Assembly (NCBI RefSeq): GCF_947494755.1
Contig: NZ_CANLVZ010000009.1
Location: forward strand, 62,001 to 126,000
DNA: 64,000 nucleotides
From: an uncultured Tateyamaria sp.
GTDB taxonomy: Bacteria; Pseudomonadota; Alphaproteobacteria; Rhodobacterales; Rhodobacteraceae
Direction: 5' to 3'
A program made the position numbers and the translations under genes. Numbering within the stretch: the first letter of the stretch is position 1; each line of letters begins with the position of its first letter. The notes beneath the pieces are model-generated. The model ran no database searches. It was not told the origin of the DNA and worked only from the letters and a program-made list of their open reading frames with translations. Below, one piece after another: positions 16,873-25,323 of the stretch.

Positions 16873-18200
16873 TGCCCCCCGTCGCAGCCGATGCGACCCC
16901 GACCGCACGGGGTCTGTGGCTGCTGATGGCCGTCACCTTCGCCGCCGCCCTGTTGGTCAGCTTGCCCAACCTGCGCGACCCCATGCTCCGTTACGACGAT
17001 TTCCCCGCCCTTTTGGCCGACCCATCCGGGTTCTGGCCCAAGACGCTGCACGAGGGCCGGTGGCTGAACTACCTGTGGCATCTGCGAGAGGTGGTGACCC
17101 CGGCGTGGCTGAATTTCGCGGTTTACCAAGCCCTCTGGGCCGGCTTTGCGGCCAGCTTCGCCTTTGCCGCCACCGGGGCGGCACGCCACGGCCTGATCCT
17201 GGCCTTGCTGATCCTGATCGCACCGCCTGCGACGCTGATATCGTTGTGGTTCAATACGTTGATGCCCGGCCTCGCACTGGTGACGCTCTATGGGCTGCTT
17301 GGCTGCGTCCTGCGCCCGCGCACGCACCGGCTGCTGATGCCCATCTTTGTCGTGGCGAGCTTTATGTCCTACACGACCTACCCGCTTTTGATCCTCGCCA
17401 TGGCCCTGGTACGCAGCTCTGAGAGATCGGTGCGCGACCTGGCCGGGTTGCTTGGCCTGTTCGTCGCCTCCTTTGCGGCGGCGGTCCTGATCGTCTATGC
17501 GATCAACTATCAGGTTCACGGCATCTTCGGCGTGCCGTTGGCGGCCTGGCGCGCGGCGTCCCCGGCCTCTGATATCGCGGGGATGGTCCAGAATATCCCG
17601 CTTGTCACCCAATCCCTCAGCGATCTGATGATCAAAGCGAGCTTTGGTTTTGCCCCAGCCGTCTGGTTCCATCTGGCGATGCTGGTAGGCGGGACGCTGG
17701 TACTGGCGCGTCATGTCCCCAAAGAAGCGCTGTATCTGCAAGCCGGGCTGTGGATGGGCATGGCGCTTGTGGTGGTGCAAATCCTCAAGATGGGGGCGAT
17801 TGTGCCTGCCCGCTCCTTTCTGTTCGCGTGGGTCATTTACGCCGCGATCATCGTGCGCGCCGTGCAAGTCCTCAGTATCAAGCCCACTCTGGCCGCGCGG
17901 CTGGCGCTCAATCTCGTGTTGTTGATCGTGGGCAGCTATCTGCTGCAAACCTTTATGCAATACACAACCTATCGCGGCTGGCAGGCCGAGACGCGCGCAC
18001 TTGCACCCGCCGTCCAAGCCGTCAACGGGCCTGCGGACATTGTGGGTGATGTGATGCAGACCCCGTCCGCGCAAGAGGCAGGGGTGCAGGACCCCTCCGC
18101 GTTGGTGTTTCGGCTGCACTATCTGACGGGCAAAACAGTGACGCTGTGCGCGACAGATGCGGGCTGTTCAGACACGGCCCTGCGTCTGGGCCAGAACTGA
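16872..18200 (+). CDS. GtrII-like integral-membrane glucosyltransferase
   Basis: A 442-residue protein with about ten hydrophobic segments. An early acidic motif LRYDDFPALL (about residues 38-47) in the first periplasmic loop is what GT-C and GtrII-type transferases use for catalysis. GtrII proteins take the flipped sugar from the lipid carrier and attach it to O-antigen or a related polymer. The best start is a GTG at 16872 whose G is the last base of the methyltransferase stop. The frame is open for 42 codons upstream but that stretch is not membrane-like. Family-level similarity is by topology, motif and context rather than by clear residue identity. Confidence 0.72.
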   Translation: MPPVAADATPTARGLWLLMAVTFAAALLVSLPNLRDPMLRYDDFPALLADPSGFWPKTLHEGRWLNYLWHLREVVTPAWLNFAVYQALWAGFAASFAFAATGAARHGLILALLILIAPPATLISLWFNTLMPGLALVTLYGLLGCVLRPRTHRLLMPIFVVASFMSYTTYPLLILAMALVRSSERSVRDLAGLLGLFVASFAAAVLIVYAINYQVHGIFGVPLAAWRAASPASDIAGMVQNIPLVTQSLSDLMIKASFGFAPAVWFHLAMLVGGTLVLARHVPKEALYLQAGLWMGMALVVVQILKMGAIVPARSFLFAWVIYAAIIVRAVQVLSIKPTLAARLALNLVLLIVGSYLLQTFMQYTTYRGWQAETRALAPAVQAVNGPADIVGDVMQTPSAQEAGVQDPSALVFRLHYLTGKTVTLCATDAGCSDTALRLGQN

Positions 18201-18205
18201 GCGTC

Positions 18206-19075
18206 TTACGTCTCGAAATCCGCGCGCCGCTGCACGATCCAGGCGCTCACGAAATCCACGAACGCTCGCACCCGCGCTGTGCGGCGCAGATCGCTGTGCA
18301 GCAAGATCCAGATGCTGCGCCCCGGCACCACCGGAACACCGGGCACCCGGATCAGATCAGGCTCGCCGTCCCCCAGAACGGCGGGCACCCACGCAATGCC
18401 CAGACCTTGTGCAGCCGCCCGCGTTTGCATGAAAATTTCGGGCAGCGAATGGCGCGCCTTTGCCTTGGGCAAGGGGCTTGAGGCGATCCAGTTGTCATCC
18501 CCGCCCCATCCGATCCAATGCGCCCCTTCGCCCCCCGTCGCCATCAGATCGGGATGCGCGTCAACGTAAGCCGGGGTCGCAAACGCCGCCACCACGTAGT
18601 CCACCAACCGCCGGCCCACCAGGTCCTCTTCGACATGATGAGCGGCGCGCAGTGACACATCCGCTTCCTGACGGGCCAAATCCGAAATGCGGTTCGTGCC
18701 GATCACATCAACGCGGATGTCAGGATATTGCGCGCTGAAGGCGGCCAGGATCGGGGCGAACAGCCCTTGGGCAAAGGATGGCGGCAGACTGAAGCGGACA
18801 ACACCAGTGGGCGCCGCATCCAGCCCCGTCAACTGGCGCTGCACCTCAAGCATGCGCCGCTCCATTCCTTCGGCGTGGGGCAACAACACCTCGCCGGGTT
18901 GCGTGATGCTGAGCCCCTTGGCCGAGCGGTCAAACAGGCGCGTGCCGAGACTGTCTTCAGCGGCCTTGAGGGCCCGCGCGACAGTGGCGTGGTTGACGTG
19001 CAAAGCCTCGGCGGCACCGCGCAGGCTGCCTGCCCGGTGGATCGCCAGAAGAATGCGCATGTTGTCCCAGTCCAT
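18206..19075 (-). CDS. LysR-family transcriptional regulator
   Basis: A 289-residue LysR protein. The start MDWDNMRILLAIHRAGSLRGAAEALHVNHATVARALK contains the helix-turn-helix, and the effector domain runs from about residue 90 to the end. The upstream in-frame extension of 58 codons lacks family character, so the start is taken at 19075. It lies divergent from egtB with 256 bases between. Whether it controls egtBD, itself or a distant gene cannot be told. Confidence 0.87.
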   Translation of the reverse strand: MDWDNMRILLAIHRAGSLRGAAEALHVNHATVARALKAAEDSLGTRLFDRSAKGLSITQPGEVLLPHAEGMERRMLEVQRQLTGLDAAPTGVVRFSLPPSFAQGLFAPILAAFSAQYPDIRVDVIGTNRISDLARQEADVSLRAAHHVEEDLVGRRLVDYVVAAFATPAYVDAHPDLMATGGEGAHWIGWGGDDNWIASSPLPKAKARHSLPEIFMQTRAAAQGLGIAWVPAVLGDGEPDLIRVPGVPVVPGRSIWILLHSDLRRTARVRAFVDFVSAWIVQRRADFET

Positions 19076-19331
19076 CAGCTTCCCCCGGCTTGTACGGATC
19101 GAATACGATCCGCTCTGCCGGATTATTTCGGGCAGAAACCTAAAAATCAATCCGCTAGGGTTGGCCGCACAATCATCGCAACCGGCGCACCTCTCTGCAT
19201 AACAACCAGCAGATATCCGCGCTCTCACGACAAATTGGGGCGGCTGCACCTGTTAATGCCGTCCGCTCCGCACATATCCTACCAGATCTGGCACGAGGCT
19301 TCGTCCCTGCCACCAGCCCGGAGTATCGACA

Positions 19332-20591
19332 GTGACACCATCCCTTGCTCAAATTCAGCCCTGCGAGGCGTCGTCATTGTTCGAACGCACACGCATGCGC
19401 ACCGACGCGCTTGTGGCGCCGCTGAACCCCGAGGACATGATGCTGCAAAGCATGGAGGATGCCTCGCCCGCGAAGTGGCATCTGGCCCATACCACGTGGT
19501 TCTTCGAAGAGTTCATCCTCAAACCCCGCCTGCCCGCCTATTCCTCGCCCGATGATCGCTTCGCGTTTCTGTTCAACAGTTATTACACCCAAGCCGGTCC
19601 CCGGCACGCGCGCGACCGGCGGGGCCTTGTGTCGCGTCCCGATGTGCAGGCCGTGCGCGACTACCGCGCCCATGTGGAGGACAGCCTCGCGACCCTCATG
19701 TCAGGCGCGCGGGACGACACCGACGACATCGCGGCCCTCGTCGAGCTGGGGTGCCATCACGAAATGCAGCATCAGGAATTGCTGGTCACCGACCTGCTGC
19801 ATGGCCTCAGCTTTAACCCGCTGTTGCCGGTCTACAAGGATCCCGAACCGCTGCCCGTCACGGATGAGGTCCCGTTGACCTATACCCGCCACGATGGTGG
19901 GCTGGTCGAGATCGGGCATGAGGGGCCCGGGTTTTCCTATGACTGCGAAGGGCCGCGCCACAAGGTGTTCCTGCGCCCCTACGACATTGCCGACCGCCCC
20001 GTGACCAATCGCGACTGGATCGCCTTCATGCAAGACGACGGCTACGGCGATGCGCGCCACTGGCTGATGGAGGGCCACGCGGTGGCCGCGCGCGAAGGTT
20101 GGGAGCATCCGCTTTATTGGTGGCAACAGGACGATCAGTGGTGGACTTACAGCCTGCGCGGCCCACAGCCCGTGGCGCTGGACGCGCCAGTGGTCCATGT
20201 GAGCTATTATGAGGCCGATGCCTTTGCCCGGTGGGCCGGGGCGAGACTGCCCACCGAGGCCGAACACGAAGTGGCGTTTCGCGACCGTCCCATCACAGGC
20301 AACTTGATGGGCGATGCAAGCGCCATCGGCGCATTGCGCCCCCTGCCGGGCGCCGGTGTTTGGGGCGATGTGTGGGAATGGACGGCCTCCGATTTCGCAC
20401 CCTATCCCGGCTTTCGCCCACCCGAAGGCGCGCTTGGCGAATATAACGGCAAGTTCATGGTCAATCAGCGCGTTCTGCGCGGTGGGTCCTGCGCGACGCC
20501 ACGCGAACAAATGCGCCCGACCTACCGAACCTTCTTTTTCCCCCATCAACGCTGGCAAATGCTGGGCCTGCGCCTGGCCAAGGACGTATGA
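19332..20591 (+). CDS. egtB: EgtB-type ergothioneine sulfoxide synthase
   Basis: Non-haem iron enzyme that joins hercynine to a thiol donor with oxygen in ergothioneine biosynthesis. The 419 residues start at a GTG (19332). An N-terminal DinB-like domain has KWHLAHTTWFFEEF (about 48-61) and HHEMQHQE (142-149), which supply the iron-binding histidines. A C-terminal FGE/sulfatase-modifying-factor-like domain (about 195-419) ends with the typical RVLRGGSCATP segment. The stop overlaps the start of egtD, so they form an operon. No egtA, egtC or egtE is present; alphaproteobacterial EgtB proteins may use cysteine directly, but that cannot be decided here. Confidence 0.92.
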   Translation: MTPSLAQIQPCEASSLFERTRMRTDALVAPLNPEDMMLQSMEDASPAKWHLAHTTWFFEEFILKPRLPAYSSPDDRFAFLFNSYYTQAGPRHARDRRGLVSRPDVQAVRDYRAHVEDSLATLMSGARDDTDDIAALVELGCHHEMQHQELLVTDLLHGLSFNPLLPVYKDPEPLPVTDEVPLTYTRHDGGLVEIGHEGPGFSYDCEGPRHKVFLRPYDIADRPVTNRDWIAFMQDDGYGDARHWLMEGHAVAAREGWEHPLYWWQQDDQWWTYSLRGPQPVALDAPVVHVSYYEADAFARWAGARLPTEAEHEVAFRDRPITGNLMGDASAIGALRPLPGAGVWGDVWEWTASDFAPYPGFRPPEGALGEYNGKFMVNQRVLRGGSCATPREQMRPTYRTFFFPHQRWQMLGLRLAKDV

Positions 20592-21559
20592 CCATGACAC
20601 TCGCCAACGCCCCCTCTTTACACGATAAAACAACGCGCGCCTTCCTGCGTGATGCGATCCAGGGGCTGACAAGCGCGCGCAAATCACTGTCACCCAAATG
20701 GCTCTATGACAGCGCGGGCAGCGCCCTGTTCGAAGAGATTACCGGCCTGCCGGAATACTACCCGACCCGCACCGAAATCTCGATCTTGCGGAGCCATGCT
20801 GCCGACTTGGCGGGTTACGTTCCTAAGGGCGGGGCATTGGTCGAATTGGGGTCAGGTGCAAGCATCAAGACCCGGCTCCTGCTCGACGCGGGCCCGCATA
20901 TTGCAGCCTACGTGCCGGTTGATATTTCGGCCGCGTTTCTGCATGCCACGGCGGATGATCTGCGCGCCCGTTATCCCCATCTGGCCGTGCATCCGACCGT
21001 GGGGGATTTCGTCAACCCCATCGCGCTGCCTGCCGCTTTGCACGATCTGCCCAAGGTTGGTTTTTTCCCCGGTTCGACCATAGGCAACCTCGAACCCCTG
21101 GACGCCACCGCCCTGCTGGCCCGCGCCCGTGCGTGGCCGGGGATCGAGACATTTATTCTCGGGGCCGATCTGGTGAAAGACCCCCAGGTCCTCATTGATG
21201 CTTATGATGATGCTGCGGGCGTGACGGCCCGGTTCATCACGAACATCCTGATGCGGATGAACACGGAGTTGGGTGCAGATTTCGATGTGGACCGCTTTGA
21301 CTACATCGCCGAATGGAACGCGGAGGCCGCACAGATCGAGATGTCATTGATGGCAAAGGTCGATCACCATGTGTCGCTTGGCGGGCAGGACATTCCCTTT
21401 GCCAAGCATGAGCGCATCGCCGTTAGCCAGTCCCGCAAATATACGATAGGCAGTCTCGGCAATCTGGCCAATGCGGCGGGATGGTCCGTGCAAGAGGTCG
21501 TGACCGACGCCGAGAGCAACTTCGGGGTCGCCGTCCTGAAAGCGCAAAGCGCTGGCTAG
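20588..21559 (+). CDS. egtD: L-histidine N-alpha-trimethyltransferase
   Basis: SAM-dependent enzyme that trimethylates histidine to hercynine, the first step to ergothioneine. 323 residues, the standard EgtD length. Visible features are SPKWLYDSAGSALFEEITGLPEYYPTR near the N-terminus, the SAM loop VELGSGASIKTRLLLDA (about 81-97) and the diagnostic FFPGSTIGNLEP (about 155-166). It is coupled to egtB by an ATGA overlap. The 3' end nearly touches the end of the convergent racemase gene. Confidence 0.94.
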   Translation: MTMTLANAPSLHDKTTRAFLRDAIQGLTSARKSLSPKWLYDSAGSALFEEITGLPEYYPTRTEISILRSHAADLAGYVPKGGALVELGSGASIKTRLLLDAGPHIAAYVPVDISAAFLHATADDLRARYPHLAVHPTVGDFVNPIALPAALHDLPKVGFFPGSTIGNLEPLDATALLARARAWPGIETFILGADLVKDPQVLIDAYDDAAGVTARFITNILMRMNTELGADFDVDRFDYIAEWNAEAAQIEMSLMAKVDHHVSLGGQDIPFAKHERIAVSQSRKYTIGSLGNLANAAGWSVQEVVTDAESNFGVAVLKAQSAG

Positions 21560-21560
21560 C

Positions 21561-22229
21561 TTATAGGTGGTCCGGCCGCACCGTGCCGGGCCGCGCATCT
21601 TCGATCAACGTGAGGATATCGGTGACCTCCAACCCGGTCGCAGATCGCAGCGCGGATTTGTAGGGCGGCAGGTTGGTGCATTCGAGCAAAAGATGACGGT
21701 GGTTAGGCGTCTGCTCCGACGCAATGAAGGCCGCCAACTCATCACGGGCGCGGTCCGTGTCCAACATGGCACTGTCCGACGCGATGACCTGACGCAAATG
21801 CATCTTCTTGGGCAGGCCAACGATGCCCGGGGCATAGGCCCTTGCCGCCCCCAGATGCGCGGGTGTCAGGCTGTCTTCATCAAAGGTCAGGATCAACACC
21901 TCGCCCGGCGCGTGGGCTTCGCTGAGCCTTGGCAAAGCTGTCAGCGCGGAACTTACGAACGGTTTGGACGTCAGGGCGGCCAGATGATCCTGCCAGTACG
22001 ACAAAAACCCGCAGGAGGTGACGATCACATCCCCCTTGGCGGCCTGCACGGCCTGCTCAAACGGTGCGATGTCTATGTCTTGGGGCTTATGGCTCACAAT
22101 CCGTGACACGGTTGCGGCGCGCACCCGGATCACGTCAACGGCTTCCATATATGTTTCAGGGCAGGCCACGTCACCGGACACGCGCGGAAAGCCCGTATCC
22201 AGTTGCAGTATGCTGACCGACGGGGCCAT
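21561..22229 (-). CDS. Aspartate/glutamate racemase superfamily protein
   Basis: A 222-residue protein with two catalytic-type cysteines in the right places: VTSCGFLSYW (about residue 73) and LLECTNLPPY (about 185). This pattern suits the Asp/Glu and hydantoin racemase superfamily, in which two cysteines act as acid and base. It is the last gene of the operon after the TRAP permease (3-base gap). With an upstream D-amino-acid dehydrogenase, a role in interconverting an imported amino acid enantiomer is plausible. The exact substrate is unknown. Confidence 0.75.
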   Translation of the reverse strand: MAPSVSILQLDTGFPRVSGDVACPETYMEAVDVIRVRAATVSRIVSHKPQDIDIAPFEQAVQAAKGDVIVTSCGFLSYWQDHLAALTSKPFVSSALTALPRLSEAHAPGEVLILTFDEDSLTPAHLGAARAYAPGIVGLPKKMHLRQVIASDSAMLDTDRARDELAAFIASEQTPNHRHLLLECTNLPPYKSALRSATGLEVTDILTLIEDARPGTVRPDHL

Positions 22230-22232
22230 GCC

Positions 22233-23534
22233 CTATTGCCTGATGTTGTCTGGCAACCACGTCGCCAGCCCCGGGAACGCCACGAGGATCACGACCATCA
22301 ACAGCATCAGCCCCACCATCGGCAGCGCCGTTTTCGAGATGTAGCCAATGTCGTGGCGCGTCATGCCCTGCAGCACGAACAGGTTGAAGCCAATAGGCGG
22401 GGTCACCTGCGCCATCTCGACCACCACCACGATGAAGATACCGAACCAGATCACGTCGATCCCGGCTTGGCGGATCATCGGCTCGACAATGGCCATGGTC
22501 AGCACCACGGATGAAATCCCGTCAAGGAACATGCCTAGGATCACATAGAACAATGTGAGCGCCGCGATCAGGGTGATGGGCGACAGCTCCATCTGGTCGA
22601 TCCACGCCGCCAGCGCCCGCGGCAAGCCGGTAAAGCCCATGGACAGCGACAGGAACGCCGCGCCCATCAGGATCAGCGCGATCATGGCCGAAGTGCGCGT
22701 GGCCCCCATCAGGCTTTCCAGAAAGGTGCCCATCGTCAGCGAGCGTTGGAACAGCGCCAGCGTCAGGGAGCCAAGCACGCCAACCGCTGCCGCCTCAGTC
22801 GCCGTGGCCCATCCGAAATACATCGACCCAATGACGGAAAAGACAAGCAGCAGTACAGGGATCAGAAAGCGGCTTTCGCTCAGCATCTCGCCCCAGCTCA
22901 TGGACGGTTCGGGGGGCGGGCGCTGATCGGGGCGGAAAAAGTGCCAAGCGATGATGTAGGACATGAACAGCCCCGCAAGCACGAGGCCCGGAATGATGCC
23001 CGCCATGAACAGCTTGATGATGCTTTCGTTGATCGACACGCCATAGACGATCAGCGTCAGCGAGGGCGGGATCATCAGGCCCAAGGTGGCGGCCCCTGCC
23101 AATGTGCCAACGATCATGTATTCGGGATAGTCGCGTTTGCGCAATTCGGGGATCGACATTTTGCCCACAGTCGTCAGCGTCGCGGCCGAGGACCCCGACA
23201 CGGCGGCAAAGATCGTGCAACCGGCGATGTTGGTGTGCAGCAACCCGCCCGGCAGGAACCGCATCCATGGGGCAAGGCCACGGAACATGTCTTGGGATAA
23301 TCGGGTGCGATAGAGGATCTCGCCCATCCAGATAAACAGCGGCAGCGCAGTCAGCGTCCAACTGCTCGCCCCGGTCCAGATGGTGGTGATCATCGCATCA
23401 CCTGCGGGGCGGGTCGTGAACAACTCCATCCCCACCCAGGCGACACCCATCAGAGCAAGGCCGATCCAGATAGACGAGCCAAGCAGGGTAAAGAGGACAA
23501 ACAGAAACACGATTGTGGCGTAGGCTTCGGTCAT
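22233..23534 (-). CDS. TRAP transporter large permease (DctM)
   Basis: Large membrane subunit of a TRAP uptake system, 433 residues from the ATG at 23534. The frame is open upstream, but that part lies inside the small permease gene. About twelve hydrophobic segments are present, with the family-typical CTIFAAVSGSSAATLTTVGKM and GTLAGAATLGLMIPPSLTLIVYG regions. It overlaps the small permease gene by four bases. Transport is driven by a cation gradient with the periplasmic binding protein encoded upstream. Confidence 0.95.
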   Translation of the reverse strand: MTEAYATIVFLFVLFTLLGSSIWIGLALMGVAWVGMELFTTRPAGDAMITTIWTGASSWTLTALPLFIWMGEILYRTRLSQDMFRGLAPWMRFLPGGLLHTNIAGCTIFAAVSGSSAATLTTVGKMSIPELRKRDYPEYMIVGTLAGAATLGLMIPPSLTLIVYGVSINESIIKLFMAGIIPGLVLAGLFMSYIIAWHFFRPDQRPPPEPSMSWGEMLSESRFLIPVLLLVFSVIGSMYFGWATATEAAAVGVLGSLTLALFQRSLTMGTFLESLMGATRTSAMIALILMGAAFLSLSMGFTGLPRALAAWIDQMELSPITLIAALTLFYVILGMFLDGISSVVLTMAIVEPMIRQAGIDVIWFGIFIVVVVEMAQVTPPIGFNLFVLQGMTRHDIGYISKTALPMVGLMLLMVVILVAFPGLATWLPDNIRQ

Positions 23535-24244
23535 TCCACGGCCTCCGACACGATGGGGTTCACGCCGGTCACAAGCATTCGAAACAGCGTGTCCCACAGC
23601 GCAATGGCCAGCAGCACAGTGCCGATGGACATGGCCAGTTGGGGTATCCAGACAGGGGTATAGACCAGGGTGTCGGACGCCTCGGACATCGCCTGGCCCC
23701 ATTCGCCGACGGCGCGGGACGGCAGGCTCAGCAAGGTCACGACCCATTCGGGGATTTGATCCTGCCCTTGCGTGCGGTCATTCAGCATCTCGGAAAATGC
23801 ATTGGCCTTGATGGCGTACCGCGCGAAATAGGTCGCGATGATGGCCCCGCCGAACACGGCAAACACATCGAGCCAGCGGCGCAGGAACGCGGTGGAGTTC
23901 AGGATAATCGACACGCGAATGTGCGCGCCGCGCGTCATCGCATGGCTGAGCGCAAAGAACGAGGTCGCCGCCATCGCGTAGCCTGCAAACTCGGTCGTGC
24001 CGGGCAGTGCCACGCTGGTCCAGCGGGCAATCATGCCGGCCACGATCAATCCGAGGATTGTCACCATGAAAATCGCGGCGATTACACCGCTGGCAAAATA
24101 GATCCCGTCGAGGGCGCGCCAAAACGGGCGCAATATCCGCTCGATCCGGGGGCCGGTGATCAGGCAGATCAGCGCAAACACACTGGGCAGGACGAAAATC
24201 CACACCCAAAGCGGCAAGCCCATGACGGGCGACCAGTCACGCAT
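23531..24244 (-). CDS. TRAP transporter small permease (DctQ)
   Basis: A 237-residue protein, a little long for DctQ. An N-terminal hydrophobic segment (about 8-25) is followed by four further membrane segments. The region FFALSHAMTRGAHIRVSIIL is typical of DctQ. It pairs with the large permease encoded just downstream. The start at 24244 is an ATG; a second ATG eight codons in is possible. Confidence 0.9.
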   Translation of the reverse strand: MRDWSPVMGLPLWVWIFVLPSVFALICLITGPRIERILRPFWRALDGIYFASGVIAAIFMVTILGLIVAGMIARWTSVALPGTTEFAGYAMAATSFFALSHAMTRGAHIRVSIILNSTAFLRRWLDVFAVFGGAIIATYFARYAIKANAFSEMLNDRTQGQDQIPEWVVTLLSLPSRAVGEWGQAMSEASDTLVYTPVWIPQLAMSIGTVLLAIALWDTLFRMLVTGVNPIVSEAVE

Positions 24245-24318
24245 ATTGATATCCCGATCTGTTCAGAAAATGAGGAGAGGCAGGCCCGGCACGATGCCCG
24301 GACCCGCCAATGGTAAGA

Positions 24319-25305
24319 TCAGTTGGCGTTGTAGGCGTCCAAAATCGCCTGACCGTCCGCGCCTGCGGTTTCCAGCCACTCGGCGGTCATTTTGGCACCA
24401 ATCGCTTCGAGTTCGGCCAGGAAATCGGGGCCGGCGTCCTCGACGCTCATCCCGTTCTTGGCCAGTTCATCAAAGTAGAAACCTGCCAGTTCCTCGGATT
24501 TGGCCGCGCAGCTTGCCGCGGTTTCGTCGGCGGCTTTCTGGATGCCGTCCTTGGTCGCGTCATCCAGCCCTTCCCACACCTGGGTGTTGACCATCACGTA
24601 GTTGCGCGGCAGCCAGGCGTTGACCTTGTAATAGTGGCTGAGATGTTCCCAAACCTTGCGGTCATAGCCCGTCGAACCGGACGAGATGAAGGCCGAGGCG
24701 ACACCCGTTGCCAACGCCTGGCTGAGCTCAGCCGCTTCGATCTGGACGGGGATCATCCCCAACTCTTCGGCAAAGGTGGCCGTGGCGGAATTGTAGGAGC
24801 GGAATTTGATGCCTTGGGTGTCGGCAGAAGAGGCGACTTCCTTGTTGAAATAGAAGCCTTGTCCCGGCCATGGGCAGGTATAAAGCGCAACCAGGTTCAG
24901 GTCCGCCAGTTGGGCGTTGACGGTGTCCTTGGCGGCAGCCCACAGCTTGGCATTGTCCTCATAGGAGGTGGCGATAAAGGGGACGTTGTCCCAACCCAAA
25001 AGTGGCGCTTCGTTGGCATGGGCGGACATGAAGCGTTCACCGATCGGCACCTGTCCGGTCTGGATCGCTCGCTTGATATCGCCGCCGCCAAACAGCGAGC
25101 CGCCCGCATGCACTGTGATGTCGATGGCGCCGTCCGTGTATTCGCGCACCTTGTCGGCAAAAATCACGCCGTGTTCAGAATGGAAGTTCGTGGCCGCATA
25201 GGCCATCGGCATGTCCCAGGACTGCGCGTGCCCATCGGCAGAGGCACCGCCCGCAATCAGCGCGCCCACAAGCGTGGCGCAGGTCGTTTTCAGTGATATC
25301 GTCAT
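24319..25305 (-). CDS. TRAP transporter substrate-binding protein (DctP)
   Basis: Periplasmic binding protein, 328 residues. A signal peptide ends near residue 23 (GGASADG). The conserved arginine that normally binds the substrate carboxylate is seen in QGIKFRSYNSATATF (about residue 162). A GGGD-type loop lies near 71. RBS GGGAG precedes the ATG. A 74-base gap separates it from the small permease, the only sizeable gap in this operon. An imported amino or organic acid is likely, given the flanking D-amino-acid dehydrogenase and racemase. Confidence 0.93.
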   Translation of the reverse strand: MTISLKTTCATLVGALIAGGASADGHAQSWDMPMAYAATNFHSEHGVIFADKVREYTDGAIDITVHAGGSLFGGGDIKRAIQTGQVPIGERFMSAHANEAPLLGWDNVPFIATSYEDNAKLWAAAKDTVNAQLADLNLVALYTCPWPGQGFYFNKEVASSADTQGIKFRSYNSATATFAEELGMIPVQIEAAELSQALATGVASAFISSGSTGYDRKVWEHLSHYYKVNAWLPRNYVMVNTQVWEGLDDATKDGIQKAADETAASCAAKSEELAGFYFDELAKNGMSVEDAGPDFLAELEAIGAKMTAEWLETAGADGQAILDAYNAN

Positions 25306-25323
25306 TGGTTGTCTCCCGGTCGG

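Noticed and set aside
16635-18119. Open frame of 494 codons on the minus strand
   Set aside because: It lies antisense to the methyltransferase and GtrII-like genes and is rich in Gln, Arg and His, as expected from a shadow frame.
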